Notes under the pieces: generated by a model
Databases searched by the model: none
The model's input: only the letters and a program-made list of their open reading frames with translations
What the model was told of the DNA's origin: nothing
Position numbers and translations under genes: made by a program
NCBI GenBank assembly: GCA_030147705.1
Contig: JASBUV010000258.1
Location: forward strand, 1-42,628
DNA length: 42,628 nt
Reading direction: 5' to 3'
DNA from: Gammaproteobacteria bacterium
Lineage (GTDB): Bacteria > Pseudomonadota > Gammaproteobacteria > Pseudomonadales > Pseudohongiellaceae
Part shown: in pieces, positions 1-13,981 of the stretch
How the letters are laid out: each line of letters opens with the position of its first letter
Position numbering within the stretch: position 1 is the first letter of the stretch

Positions 1-777
<777 letters not shown>

Positions 778-952
778 AATATCAATCAGATAAGAATTGA
801 ATGGAGATCAGAGGCAGAATTTTCTGATCATTGGAGAAGTGGAATCCTTCTTCAGGGGTAAAGCTCTTTACATGCGACACGTGTACGACCTGTCGTACCA
901 ACAGAAATCAAACCTGTACCGAACAGGTTAATGACGCACAAAGAGTTTGATA

Positions 953-1612
953 ATGGACGCTACAACAAATTTTACTCAGCACTTTTGCATTGCTGTGCTT
1001 AGGAGACCAAGCAAGCTGCTGCTCACCCTCAGCCTGTTGGGACTGGTTTCCTGTACTGCTTCCCAGCCCCGTGATACTGCCAATGTGTGCAGCATTTTTG
1101 AAGACAGGCGCTCCTGGTATAAAGCGGCGAAAGCCTCAGCCGATCGCTGGAATATTCCAATAGCCGTAAACATGGCTTTTATCTATCAGGAGTCCAGCTT
1201 TCGGGCCCGCGCCAAACCTGAGCGCTCACGCATCTTGTGGATATTGCCAGGGCCGAGGCCATCGACAGCGTACGGTTATGCGCAGGCACTGGACAGCACC
1301 TGGTCCGAGTACGAACAGCGCTCTGGAAATTCACGTGCATCGCGAGCCAATTTTGCTGATGCCATCGATTTTGTCGCCTGGTACAACGCAAATTCCCGGC
1401 GCATAAGCAGCATTCCAGGCAACGATGCAAGAAATCTTTATCTTGCCTATCATGAGGGGAATGGAGGCTATCAGCGAGGCACCTACCGTGAGAAACGGTG
1501 GCTTCTGGATGCGGCAGCCAACGTGCAGGCCAATGCCGATCGCTTCGCAGTACAATTGAATTCCTGTCAAAGAGAGCTTGATAAAAATTGGTTTCAGCGA
1601 CTTTTCTTTTGA
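953..1612 (+). CDS. SLT-type lytic transglycosylase lipoprotein
   Basis: Lipobox-like LGLVSCTA, catalytic-type YQESSF and AYGYAQALDSTW motifs; ATG at 953 preferred over TTG at 947. Confidence 0.85.
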   Translation: MDATTNFTQHFCIAVLRRPSKLLLTLSLLGLVSCTASQPRDTANVCSIFEDRRSWYKAAKASADRWNIPIAVNMAFIYQESSFRARAKPERSRILWILPGPRPSTAYGYAQALDSTWSEYEQRSGNSRASRANFADAIDFVAWYNANSRRISSIPGNDARNLYLAYHEGNGGYQRGTYREKRWLLDAAANVQANADRFAVQLNSCQRELDKNWFQRLFF

Positions 1613-1673
1613 GTGTTCCGCTTCCGGTAATACTGACAACAATCCAATCTCTGTTTAGCAAGGCGAATGCATT

Positions 1674-2459
1674 ATGAACTGGTGGGGCAAAGTAGTGGGT
1701 GGCGCCTTCGGGTTCATGATGGGCGGTCCAGTGGGAGCTATTCTCGGAGCGGCGCTGGGTAATTATTTTGATGATGGCCTGGGCGGCATTCGTTCGAATG
1801 ACGGGCTTGATCTCGGTCAGACCGAGAGAGTGCAGTCAGTGTTCTTCACGACCGTATTCGCGGTAATGGGCTATATCGCAAAATCCGACGGCCGGGTAAC
1901 GCGTGATGAAATCGCAATGGCTGAGCGGGTCATGCAGCAAATGCAGCTGAATGCCGATCAGCGCAAGGTTGCAATTAATCTCTTCAATCAGGGCAAGCAA
2001 ACCGGATTCCCGGTCCAGGATGTACTCACGCAGTTTCGCCGTGAAGTACAGCGTCGCACGAATCTGGTTCAGATGTTTCTTGAGATCATTATTACCACCG
2101 CACTGGCCGATGGAAGTCTGCACGCCAACGAGCGCAAGATACTGGAAGATCTCGCCCGGCAATTGGGTCTCAGTCAGACGCAATTCACAGAGCTGCTAAG
2201 TCGGATTACGGGACAGGCACGATTTGCGGAACAGGAGTCTCTCGCCGATCGATTGCAGGCAGCGTACAAATTACTGGGTGTCACCAGTAGCACCGACATG
2301 GACGAGGTGAAGAAAGCTTATCGCAAGCAGATGAACCAGCATCATCCCGACAAACTGGTAGCGAAAGGCTTGCCTGAAGAGATGATCGACATAGCGACGA
2401 AAAAAGCGCAGGACATCAAAGCCGCGTACGAACTTATCAAGTCACAGCGCGCGGGGTAA
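1674..2459 (+). CDS. djlA: DjlA-like co-chaperone (TerB-like domain plus C-terminal J domain)
   Basis: N-terminal glycine-rich membrane segment, TerB-like middle, C-terminal YKLLGVTSSTDMDEVKKAYRKQMNQHHPDK J domain. Confidence 0.9.
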   Translation: MNWWGKVVGGAFGFMMGGPVGAILGAALGNYFDDGLGGIRSNDGLDLGQTERVQSVFFTTVFAVMGYIAKSDGRVTRDEIAMAERVMQQMQLNADQRKVAINLFNQGKQTGFPVQDVLTQFRREVQRRTNLVQMFLEIIITTALADGSLHANERKILEDLARQLGLSQTQFTELLSRITGQARFAEQESLADRLQAAYKLLGVTSSTDMDEVKKAYRKQMNQHHPDKLVAKGLPEEMIDIATKKAQDIKAAYELIKSQRAG

Positions 2460-2494
2460 TGTCAGGGCACCCTCAAGACACTCTCAAGAGACTC

Positions 2495-3658
2495 TCAAGA
2501 AGAGAGTACTGGCTGCAGCCTCTTGCCATAGAGTGTGTTGTACACCTTCAGACCCGACACGTAGCCCAGCTCAGTTAATACCGATTCAAGCTGTTGCGTC
2601 AGCTCGCGCGGAATCGTGTCCAGTTTGACAAAGAGTTCAATATCGATGCCGTGTTCGAAATAGTGCAACGCGACCCGGTCTATTGCTGACTCGTCGAGCA
2701 CTTTTCCCCAGCGTTCGCGGATGGTTGCCAGCACGGTATTTCTATCGGGCAAATCTTCCCGCTGGTCCACTGCAGCCTTGTCGATATCTTCTGGATCGAT
2801 ATGCACAATCACGTCACTGATATCGCTGAATCGCCCAAGCAAGGCTCTGGTGACTCGCTGACCGAGCTGGTGTCCTTCTGATACCGAAATCAGAGGATTA
2901 ACCAACAGGTGAAGTTCGAGAATCATCTTGCCGCCAGAGAGTCTGGAGCGTAGTGCCGTAATACCTCGCACACCCTCAACACTCTTGATGCAGCGCCTGA
3001 GTTGCTCCTGGCGATCCGGTGGTACTGCCGTATCGACCAGTTCCCTGATGCTATCGATACAGAGATCGAATCCGATCTTGGCAATGAACAGCGCTACAAA
3101 TATCGCCGCTACGATGTCCATCCAGGCGAGGCCTTGCTGGGCTGCAAAGATGCCAATGAAAACTGCGATTGAAGTAATGGCATCAGAGCGGCTGTGCCAG
3201 GCATTCGCTTTCAACAGGCTCGAATTGAGTCGTCTGGCGACGCGCATGGTGTAATGGTAGATCCATTCTTTACCAGCGATGGACAAGCCCGCGAAAATCA
3301 ATCCGGCGAGTGCAGGTGTAGGTATGGCTTCGCTGCTCAACAGGCGCTGATAACTGTCGTAGAGCAGCACGCCCGCCGTTGCGAAAAACACCATGCCCAT
3401 GGCCACCGTACCCAGTGTCTCGAAGCGTCCGTGACCGTAAGGGTGTTCGGCATCGGGCTCGTCGTGCGCCAGGCGAGCGACGATCAGAACAAAGGTATCA
3501 GTGAAGGCGTCGGAGAGCGAATGAATGCCGTCGGTGACCAGTGCGAACGATTGGGCATAGATGCCGCCGACGATCTTGCCGACACCAAGAACGATATCCA
3601 GAACCATCCCGATAACGGTCACGCGTGTGGCTTCCGTTTTCGCTTGCTTCTGATCCAT
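2495..3658 (-). CDS. Cation diffusion facilitator family transporter
   Basis: LVTDGIHSLSDAFTD and HPYGHGRFE motifs, multiple TM segments, cytoplasmic C-terminal domain. Confidence 0.92.
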   Translation of the reverse strand: MDQKQAKTEATRVTVIGMVLDIVLGVGKIVGGIYAQSFALVTDGIHSLSDAFTDTFVLIVARLAHDEPDAEHPYGHGRFETLGTVAMGMVFFATAGVLLYDSYQRLLSSEAIPTPALAGLIFAGLSIAGKEWIYHYTMRVARRLNSSLLKANAWHSRSDAITSIAVFIGIFAAQQGLAWMDIVAAIFVALFIAKIGFDLCIDSIRELVDTAVPPDRQEQLRRCIKSVEGVRGITALRSRLSGGKMILELHLLVNPLISVSEGHQLGQRVTRALLGRFSDISDVIVHIDPEDIDKAAVDQREDLPDRNTVLATIRERWGKVLDESAIDRVALHYFEHGIDIELFVKLDTIPRELTQQLESVLTELGYVSGLKVYNTLYGKRLQPVLSS

Positions 3659-3712
3659 TATCGCGATTATTGAGTCTGAGGAGCCCAGGTTGGGCGGGTG
3701 AGGGTTAGGCAG

Positions 3713-3744
3713 AAAAAAGCCCGACAGCGAGAACTATCGGGCTT
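3713..3744 (-). terminator. Intrinsic terminator downstream of the M16C protease gene
   Basis: AAGCCCGA (3717-3724)/TCGGGCTT (3737-3744) arms with A-run at 3713-3718, i.e. U-run on the minus strand. Confidence 0.7.
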
Positions 3745-3919
3745 AAATATACTATCAAGGGAGAGATAAATGAAACAAAACCCACAATTTTGTATGACAT
3801 CTACCTACACTTAATCAGACTGCGGCTATCCGGATAAGTTCCGAAGTTTCCAATTTTTTTTATTATTTTTTTGCGCGCTGTAAAAAATTCCCAATGCAAG
3901 TCATAACATGCTGATATTA

Positions 3920-6900
3920 CTATAGATTTACGATATTCAGCTGATCAATAGTGAGTGCATCCGCGGCATTTTTATTGGTAATTATGCCGATACTGGCCTG
4001 TTCGGGACGCAAATAACGCTCAGCAATATCACGTAAATCCTGCCGTGTTGTGGCCAGAACCTGACGCCGGAATGCCATCCTGTGTTCGAGGGTTCTGCCA
4101 AACAGATGGTTGTAGAAAGCCTGCTTTGCTTCACCAGCGGGTGACGTCGGCTTGTCCATGGTTGAGATGACGCTCAGTATCGCTTCCTCAAGCTGATGCT
4201 CAGGTTGCTCTTCATTAATCACCCACTCGACGGCCTTGTCGAAATCCGTGAGGGTCTCTTCAAGCCGCGGATCGCGGTAGGAGAAGAAACGGAAAGATGC
4301 TGAATTGGCATCCTGGCTGGCGCCACCGCCGTAAGCACCACCGCGTTCACGAATTGCCTGATGCAGAAAACCATTGCGCAGGTATGAGGCGAGTACGTGC
4401 AAGCGGGCATTGTCAGGATGGCCGGAGGGCACGGTCGGGAATGCCTTGGCGCAGAAGTTGACCTGTGTCGCGGTCGTCCAGGCCTCTCTGATCTGCTGGC
4501 GAACTGGCTCGAAAGCAAGAGCAGACTCGATGGGTCCCGCGGTTTGCCCCCAATGTTGATCCAGATGTTCAAGCAGGGAAGGTTCATCCTCTGCTTCACC
4601 GATCAAGAGGAATTGCGGCTGCGCGGCAAGTACTTGCGCATGCAGGCGTGCGAAGTCTGCCAGCAGCTTCTCCCGCGCGCTTTCTTCATTGAGGGCATCG
4701 CGTAGAGACTTCATATACTGGATGCCTTCCAGCCCGGCATAGCGATGCGATAACTGTGCTACCGGACTCATGCCGCTGGACGCCAGGCTCATGGCAAGAC
4801 TATGGCCCTGACCTGTAATGCTGCTTTCCTTGCGGGCGCAGATCTGGTCAACGATCTCCTTCAGACGTTGCGACTCATCAAAGCGAACCTGATGAATCGT
4901 GTCGTAGAGCAACTCGGTGAGCTGTGCATGATTACGCACCAGCGCCTTGGACGAGAAACTCAGCAGGGATTTGCTTTGCTGCACATCGTTAATATCACTG
5001 CGAATGCTGGTGAAACAATTCAGGCCGCCACTGATCTGTGCCTGTCGGGTCTGCATCTCGCTGTAGTCTTTGTCGCCAACGCCAAACTCGGAAATGCAGC
5101 TGGTGTATAACGGCAAGACATGCAGCAAGTCTTCTTCGAGATGCGGAAGATCGAAAATAATCTGTTGATAGGCCAGACCGTTGGTACCTTGCTCGTAAAA
5201 ACTGACGGGTAAACCCGAGTTCTTGAGCTTGAACTCTTTGCGCTCCGGCACACTGATACTGTCAGGCACATCTGCCAGACCCACCTTGGGTAGCAGTGAG
5301 GGGTCGTCAACCTGCGCCTGTCTTTCGCTGAGCGCTTTAGCCTGAGCAACAAGTGTTTCGATCTGGGAATCCTGCAGCTGTGAGGAGAGGGCGGCCAGGC
5401 GCTGTTTTTCGGCCGCTACCTTGCGTTCCGCCAGTTCACTATCCGGTTGCAACGTAACCGTGACCCGATGTGGGTTGTTCAGCAGCAATTCCCGAATCAG
5501 ATTCGGAATGAATGCCTCGTCTTTGATCCACTCACCGAGTTTTTCCAGCACGGGATCCATATTGAGTAGCTTGATTGGATCGCCACGATGCAGGGCAGTG
5601 GAAAGGCCGGTGAGAATAAGCTGCAATCCATAAGGATAGCTGTCACCGGAAATTTCCCGCTGATTGAGTTCCAATTGATGCAGGGCTGCTTCTACCTGAT
5701 TCTGGTCAATGCCTTCATCAGCAATCTGTTGCAGAGTATCGATTATCAGCGCTTCAACGGCGGCAGTAGATTGAGCATCACAGCCTTCCAGTCCTGCCAT
5801 GAAAGTCATCTCCCGGTTGGAGTCTTCCAGGCCACACATGGGTGATGGCGCGCTACCCAACTCGGAGGTTTCCAGCACTCTCAACAGCGGGCTCGCACTA
5901 TTGTCCAACAGGACACTGCTCAGCAGCTGCGCTTTGAACAGATCTGTCAGCTCGGTGCTTCGTCCGAGTAGCCACCCTACAACGACATGAGTCTTGTTGC
6001 CTTCAGTTTCATCAACTGAATAATGTTCCTCAACCCGCACCGGAGCGAGGTAGCGCTTCTCATCCTGAACTTCTATGTGTACAGGGAGTTTATCGAACTC
6101 TTTAAGTGCCAGCTCTTCAAAATTCTGATGGTGTTCATAAGCTGGAATATCACCAAACGTCATGAACACTGCATTGCTGGGGTGGTAGTGGCTCTTGTAA
6201 AAGTCGACCAGTTCCTCATAGCTCAAATCGGGAATGTGATCGGGCTCGCCACCGCTGTTAAAGTGATAGGTGGTAGTGGGGAAAATGTATTTGGTAAGCG
6301 TGTGCCACAGTACGCTATTAGTGGAACTCATGGCACCTTTCATTTCGTTAAAGACCACGCCCTTGTACTGAAGTTCGGTGGTTGGATCGTCGCCGGTTGC
6401 AAACTCGAGCCGATGACCTTCCTGCGCAAAATCCAATTCATCCAGTCGCGCGAAAAACGCAGCATCGAGATACACGTTCAGCAGATTGTTGAAATCTTTC
6501 TTGTTCTTGCTGGCGAACGGATAGGCAGTCCAGTCGCTACTGGTGAACGCATTCATGAAAGTATTCAGCGATCGCCTGATCATCATGAAGAACGGGTCAC
6601 GAACAGGAAAGCGCTTGCTGCCGCAGAGAGCCGTGTGCTCAAGAATATGGGCAACGCCGGTTGAGTCCATGGGCACTGTCCGAAATGCCACCAGAAACAC
6701 GTTTTCCTCGTTGTCGCTAGCGAGATGGAAATGCTTCGCTCCTGTCTTCAGATGCTCGTATTCCTCGATGACAAGATTCAGGGACGCAATGTATTCACTG
6801 CGCTGCCACTTGAATGCTTCGTGTACCTTGTCGGGTGCCTGTACAGTGGGGGTTGTTGCCGAAGTATCGAGGTGTTGAGTACTGCTTGCTTGCGCCATGC

Positions 6901-6970
6901 TTGACTGCCTATTGGGAGCGTTGCTGAATCTAACCAATTCAGGGAGATGATTGTTGCCGGAGGCCCACAA
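3920..6970 (-). CDS. M16C (presequence protease/PreP-like) insulinase family metalloprotease
   Basis: HILEHTALCGSKRFPVRDPF (inverted zinc motif HxxEH), about 1000 aa two-lobe architecture; start possibly MAQASSTQ a little downstream. Confidence 0.93.
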   Translation of the reverse strand: MWASGNNHLPELVRFSNAPNRQSSMAQASSTQHLDTSATTPTVQAPDKVHEAFKWQRSEYIASLNLVIEEYEHLKTGAKHFHLASDNEENVFLVAFRTVPMDSTGVAHILEHTALCGSKRFPVRDPFFMMIRRSLNTFMNAFTSSDWTAYPFASKNKKDFNNLLNVYLDAAFFARLDELDFAQEGHRLEFATGDDPTTELQYKGVVFNEMKGAMSSTNSVLWHTLTKYIFPTTTYHFNSGGEPDHIPDLSYEELVDFYKSHYHPSNAVFMTFGDIPAYEHHQNFEELALKEFDKLPVHIEVQDEKRYLAPVRVEEHYSVDETEGNKTHVVVGWLLGRSTELTDLFKAQLLSSVLLDNSASPLLRVLETSELGSAPSPMCGLEDSNREMTFMAGLEGCDAQSTAAVEALIIDTLQQIADEGIDQNQVEAALHQLELNQREISGDSYPYGLQLILTGLSTALHRGDPIKLLNMDPVLEKLGEWIKDEAFIPNLIRELLLNNPHRVTVTLQPDSELAERKVAAEKQRLAALSSQLQDSQIETLVAQAKALSERQAQVDDPSLLPKVGLADVPDSISVPERKEFKLKNSGLPVSFYEQGTNGLAYQQIIFDLPHLEEDLLHVLPLYTSCISEFGVGDKDYSEMQTRQAQISGGLNCFTSIRSDINDVQQSKSLLSFSSKALVRNHAQLTELLYDTIHQVRFDESQRLKEIVDQICARKESSITGQGHSLAMSLASSGMSPVAQLSHRYAGLEGIQYMKSLRDALNEESAREKLLADFARLHAQVLAAQPQFLLIGEAEDEPSLLEHLDQHWGQTAGPIESALAFEPVRQQIREAWTTATQVNFCAKAFPTVPSGHPDNARLHVLASYLRNGFLHQAIRERGGAYGGGASQDANSASFRFFSYRDPRLEETLTDFDKAVEWVINEEQPEHQLEEAILSVISTMDKPTSPAGEAKQAFYNHLFGRTLEHRMAFRRQVLATTRQDLRDIAERYLRPEQASIGIITNKNAADALTIDQLNIVNL

Positions 6971-6977
6971 AACGGGC

Positions 6978-7799
6978 TTATGGGCTTTCCAGCGAGATGC
7001 GGCCTAGTTTACCGGAGCGGAAGTCATTTAGTAACAACTCTGCGGTTTTATGCCAGTCGACGCCGCCACCTTTGCCTCTGGCGCCGCGGATCGATGCGAT
7101 ATGCGTCAGGCAAGATTCAACATCAGTGGCCTGTGCCGGTAGCTGGTAGCGTTTCTGCAACGCCTGGGGATGTTGTTCGAGCAAAAATTCAGCGGCAAAC
7201 CAGCCAATATCTTCCAGATCAATCGCGGTGTTGCGAATCGTCCCGGTGAGGGCAAGCTTATAGGCGCCATTCTGATCTTCCAGCTTTGGCCATAGCAGCC
7301 CGGGGGTATCAACCAGGAACCAGTCTGCGTTGAGCCTGATACGCTGCTGTCCTTTGGTCACGGCGGGCTCATTGCCGGTATTCGCCAACTTGCGCCCGGC
7401 CAGGAGGTTCATAAGCGTGGATTTTCCGACATTTGGAATGCCGACTATGACGAGCTGTCGCGCCCGGTCGCTGCTGCTTTGACCGCAAAGCCGATTAGCC
7501 GCCGCGATAATGTCGTTCTGGGTAACCGGGGTCGCAGGTTCGCTCTGCAGACACACACAATCCGGCTGTCGATTGAAGCTTTCCTGCCAGGCTTTGGTCG
7601 CTTCAGGGTCCGCCAGATCCGCCTTGTTGAGAATCTTGATTCTTGGAATTTCGGCGTCAAGACTCCCGATGACGGGGTTGCTACTGGAAACCGGGATGCG
7701 GGCATCAAGGACTTCCACTAGCGCCTGCGAAGCCGGCAAAATCTTGCGCAGCTCCTTGGTCGCTTTGTGCATATGTCCGGGATACCAATTGATAGCCAT
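6978..7799 (-). CDS. YlqF/RbgA-type circularly permuted GTPase, ribosome biogenesis
   Basis: MAINWYPGHMHKATKEL start, NKADLAD (G4), GIPNVGKSTLMN (G1), DTPGLLWPK (G3) in permuted order. Confidence 0.93.
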   Translation of the reverse strand: MAINWYPGHMHKATKELRKILPASQALVEVLDARIPVSSSNPVIGSLDAEIPRIKILNKADLADPEATKAWQESFNRQPDCVCLQSEPATPVTQNDIIAAANRLCGQSSSDRARQLVIVGIPNVGKSTLMNLLAGRKLANTGNEPAVTKGQQRIRLNADWFLVDTPGLLWPKLEDQNGAYKLALTGTIRNTAIDLEDIGWFAAEFLLEQHPQALQKRYQLPAQATDVESCLTHIASIRGARGKGGGVDWHKTAELLLNDFRSGKLGRISLESP

Positions 7800-7969
7800 G
7801 CTGAATTAAGTCGGCTGTTCCTGATTTGGCTGAATGCTCAGCAGCTTGTTTATTGGGGGTTGTTTCCAGGGAATTAGTTTCCGCGCAAAAATCCCGAGGC
7901 TATCTCTGATCAAGCAGTGTTGTTAAAATCTGCGCTACGATAACCCAAACAGCTTCAGGTAGTCAGCAG

Positions 7970-8275
7970 ATGCGTATTCAGCAGTCCATTGAAACAAAAA
8001 TCCAACAGCAGCTTCAGCCTGTGCACTGGGCCGTTGAAAACGAAAGCCATCGGCATAGCGGTCCTGCCCAGGAATCCCATTTCAAACTGACTGTGGTATC
8101 GGATCTGTTTAACGGTTTAAATCTGGTCAAACGACATCAGCAACTCTATGCATTGCTGGCGGAAGAAATGGCCGGCGAAGTGCATGCACTCGCATTGCAT
8201 TTGTATACCCCCGATGAATGGCAAGCACGTCAGGAGCAGGCGCGTCCTAGTCCCAATTGTGCCGGCGCCAACTAA
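7970..8275 (+). CDS. bolA: BolA family protein
   Basis: ESHFKLTVVSDLFNGLNLVKRHQQLYALLAEEMAGEVHALALHLYTPDEW signature. Confidence 0.9.
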   Translation: MRIQQSIETKIQQQLQPVHWAVENESHRHSGPAQESHFKLTVVSDLFNGLNLVKRHQQLYALLAEEMAGEVHALALHLYTPDEWQARQEQARPSPNCAGAN

Positions 8276-8517
8276 GTTTAGTACTGGACTGACCGTTCCG
8301 TTAACGGGCTTCTGGAATTGAATCATAAGTTCCGGCAATGCATGAATCGTCCCCTGGATGAAGACGTATTAGCTGGCACCTAATACGGCCCCAAACCTTC
8401 CGAAAGTAATCCCTGCATACTGTTATCCAGCGCACAATTCTGCAGGAAAGCGCGCAGATGACGATAGTCTAGTTATGGTATATTTGACGCCAGAAGCATT
8501 GGAGCCAATGCCGGAAA

Positions 8518-8529
8518 TATTGGTATAAT
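8518..8529 (+). promoter_or_regulatory. Extended -10 promoter element upstream of the Bax-like gene
   Basis: ATATTGGTATAAT: TG-n-TATAAT with perfect -10 hexamer at 8524-8529, 64 bp upstream of ATG 8593. Confidence 0.6.
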
Positions 8530-8592
8530 GCCTTTAATTACATAGAGTTAGATGTTTCTCGTTGAGAAAAACTTTAGCTTGAGAGGCGGTCT

Positions 8593-9393
8593 ATGGAGCC
8601 TGATAAGGCACGTAAAATCGAGTTATCAGTAGCGGGTTTAACGGCTCTTGCTATGGTGGCGCTCATTGTCAGCGTAACCTCCATCGCGACTGCTGAACGC
8701 AACGCAGTACCCGTAATGGCACCGATTTCCGTGTTTCCGGACTTCGCCAATATTCCTGATGTTGAGGTAAAGAAACAGCAGTTTTTTGATTACCTCGAAG
8801 ATTATATCGTGGCGGAAAACGAGTCGATCGCCGCGGTGCGAGAAGAGCTGAGACCCTATCTCGACATCGTCAATTCAGGTGTGGCGTTAAGCCCCCGCGA
8901 GCGTTCCTGGGTTTTGCAGTTGGCCGACAAGTATCGAGTGGATACGACTGAGCTTAGTGATCGGGGCATCGTCAACGTGCTCTGGCGACGCATAGATATC
9001 GTGCCAGTATCTCTTGCGCTCGCACAGGCCGCCAACGAATCGGCCTGGGGTACGTCCAGATTTACTCTGGAAGGCAATAATTTATTCGGGCAGTGGTGTT
9101 ATGAGGAAGGCTGCGGCATCGTACCAGCCAGGCGGCCGCGTGGCGCTACTCACGAGGTGAAACGTTTCGAATCTGTCAGTGAGGGAGTCGCTGGCTATCT
9201 GCTCAATATCAACAGCCATCCTTCCTATCAGGACCTCAGGGAAATACGACAGGATATGCGCAACAGAGGCGAATCAGTCGATTCCTTGTTGCTTGCACGA
9301 GGTTTGTCCCGCTACTCCCAGCGCCGCGACCGTTACGTCGATGAGGTGCAGAACATCATTATCCAGAATGATTTACAGGCTCGCGATAGCTGA
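8593..9393 (+). CDS. Bax-like/glucosaminidase-domain protein, membrane anchored
   Basis: N-terminal TM, LAQAANESAWGTSRFTLEGNNLFGQWCYEEGCGIVP typical of the Bax family. Confidence 0.88.
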   Translation: MEPDKARKIELSVAGLTALAMVALIVSVTSIATAERNAVPVMAPISVFPDFANIPDVEVKKQQFFDYLEDYIVAENESIAAVREELRPYLDIVNSGVALSPRERSWVLQLADKYRVDTTELSDRGIVNVLWRRIDIVPVSLALAQAANESAWGTSRFTLEGNNLFGQWCYEEGCGIVPARRPRGATHEVKRFESVSEGVAGYLLNINSHPSYQDLREIRQDMRNRGESVDSLLLARGLSRYSQRRDRYVDEVQNIIIQNDLQARDS

Positions 9394-9427
9394 TCACCAG
9401 ATCTTCCTGGGCTGAATTAACTCAGGC

Positions 9428-10504
9428 CTACAGCCTTATCCACTGCATGCTGTACCAGTAATAGCGATTGCTTCCCGGCACCGGTGCAGTGCAGATATAG
9501 CGCCATCTTCTGCCAGTAAAATCACGTTGCGCTTGCAGCTCAACAATTCCCTGATCCCGATCAACCCAATTCATTGTCAGAGGTTCGCCGTCAGCGAAAC
9601 AGCCAATCTGATTGAAATTGTAAGGGCCGGGTAAAAACTGCAGGGTGGTTGCTGGCCGCGTAGATTCGGTCACCGGACCTGTTGGAGAAAGCTGTCTGAC
9701 ATTAAACGACTTCGTACTCAATTTGGTCGCTGCCGTATCCAGGTTGGCATAGATACTTGCGAGTGGATAGCGCGGCAGAGCCAGGAAGTCCGAGTAATAG
9801 CCTACTGCACCAGAGTTCTGCGCCAAGCCTGTGAATCCTTCTTCGGCTACCATCGCCTTCAGACGCTCGTCGTATTCCCCATAGGGATAGGCAAGCAAGC
9901 GATGAGATTGGCCAGTGTGTTCGGCGATCGTTTGCTCCGCTTCGAGTAGTTCCGCGCGCATGCGGCTGATCCAGCTCTGCTCATCTTCACCTGCGCGGCG
10001 CTCGAGCATATAGGGGTGTTCGACCATATGATTGGCGATGGTTACCCCGGCGTCCGACATGACTTTCACCTGATCCCAGCTCATGTAGTTGGCTTGATTG
10101 TTGTTGATTGGATCAGTGCTCAGGAAAAGCGTAAATGGATAGCCGTATTCCTGAAGCATCGGAAAGGCCGTGTCATAGATCGAAATATAGCCATCGTCGA
10201 AGGTAATCGCGACAGCCTTGTCCGGCACGGACCTGCGATTCTGCAAATCATCAAGCAGCTCGGGCAGGGAAACAACGCTGAAATCATTGTCCCGCAGGTA
10301 ATCCAGATGCGCCCGGAAGTCCGTTGGTGAAATGGTGGTGGAGGGCGGCGTATCGGTCGCCACATGGTGGTAAACAAGAATGACACCGTGTTCTTCCGCT
10401 AGCAAGACACCCGGGGTGAGGCAAAGACAAAGCAATAGAGCGTGAAAGAGTGTGCGCAAGGGCTTGTACATCGCGGTTCGCATACTGGGACTACCTGAAT
10501 CCAT
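9428..10504 (-). CDS. Polysaccharide deacetylase family protein, secreted
   Basis: Signal peptide, VILVYHHVA, ITFDDGYISIYDTAFP, NHMVEHPYM; start may be an internal Met (MRTAMYKPL or MYKPL). Confidence 0.88.
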   Translation of the reverse strand: MDSGSPSMRTAMYKPLRTLFHALLLCLCLTPGVLLAEEHGVILVYHHVATDTPPSTTISPTDFRAHLDYLRDNDFSVVSLPELLDDLQNRRSVPDKAVAITFDDGYISIYDTAFPMLQEYGYPFTLFLSTDPINNNQANYMSWDQVKVMSDAGVTIANHMVEHPYMLERRAGEDEQSWISRMRAELLEAEQTIAEHTGQSHRLLAYPYGEYDERLKAMVAEEGFTGLAQNSGAVGYYSDFLALPRYPLASIYANLDTAATKLSTKSFNVRQLSPTGPVTESTRPATTLQFLPGPYNFNQIGCFADGEPLTMNWVDRDQGIVELQAQRDFTGRRWRYICTAPVPGSNRYYWYSMQWIRL

Positions 10505-10563
10505 GACACACTAATGTTAACCCCAATCTGGCCTGCCAGTCAGCCAGGTGCATCGACTGAGGT

Positions 10564-10591
10564 TTGTGGCAACCCGCTGCACAGGTATAAT
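10564..10591 (+). promoter_or_regulatory. Putative sigma70 promoter of fadBA
   Basis: TTGTGG (10564-10569), 16 nt, TATAAT (10586-10591); about 50 bp upstream of fadB ATG 10641. Confidence 0.5.
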
Positions 10592-10640
10592 GCTCCACCT
10601 TGCAGGTGACAGGACGTTGCCGATAAATACGGAGAATACA

Positions 10641-13969
<3,329 letters not shown>

Positions 13970-13981
13970 GGGCTTGTTATC

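Noticed and set aside
1179-1661. 160-aa minus-strand ORF
   Set aside because: Antisense to the SLT lipoprotein; no plausible domain.
6023-6664. 213-aa plus-strand ORF
   Set aside because: Antisense to the well-supported M16C protease gene; no recognisable motifs.
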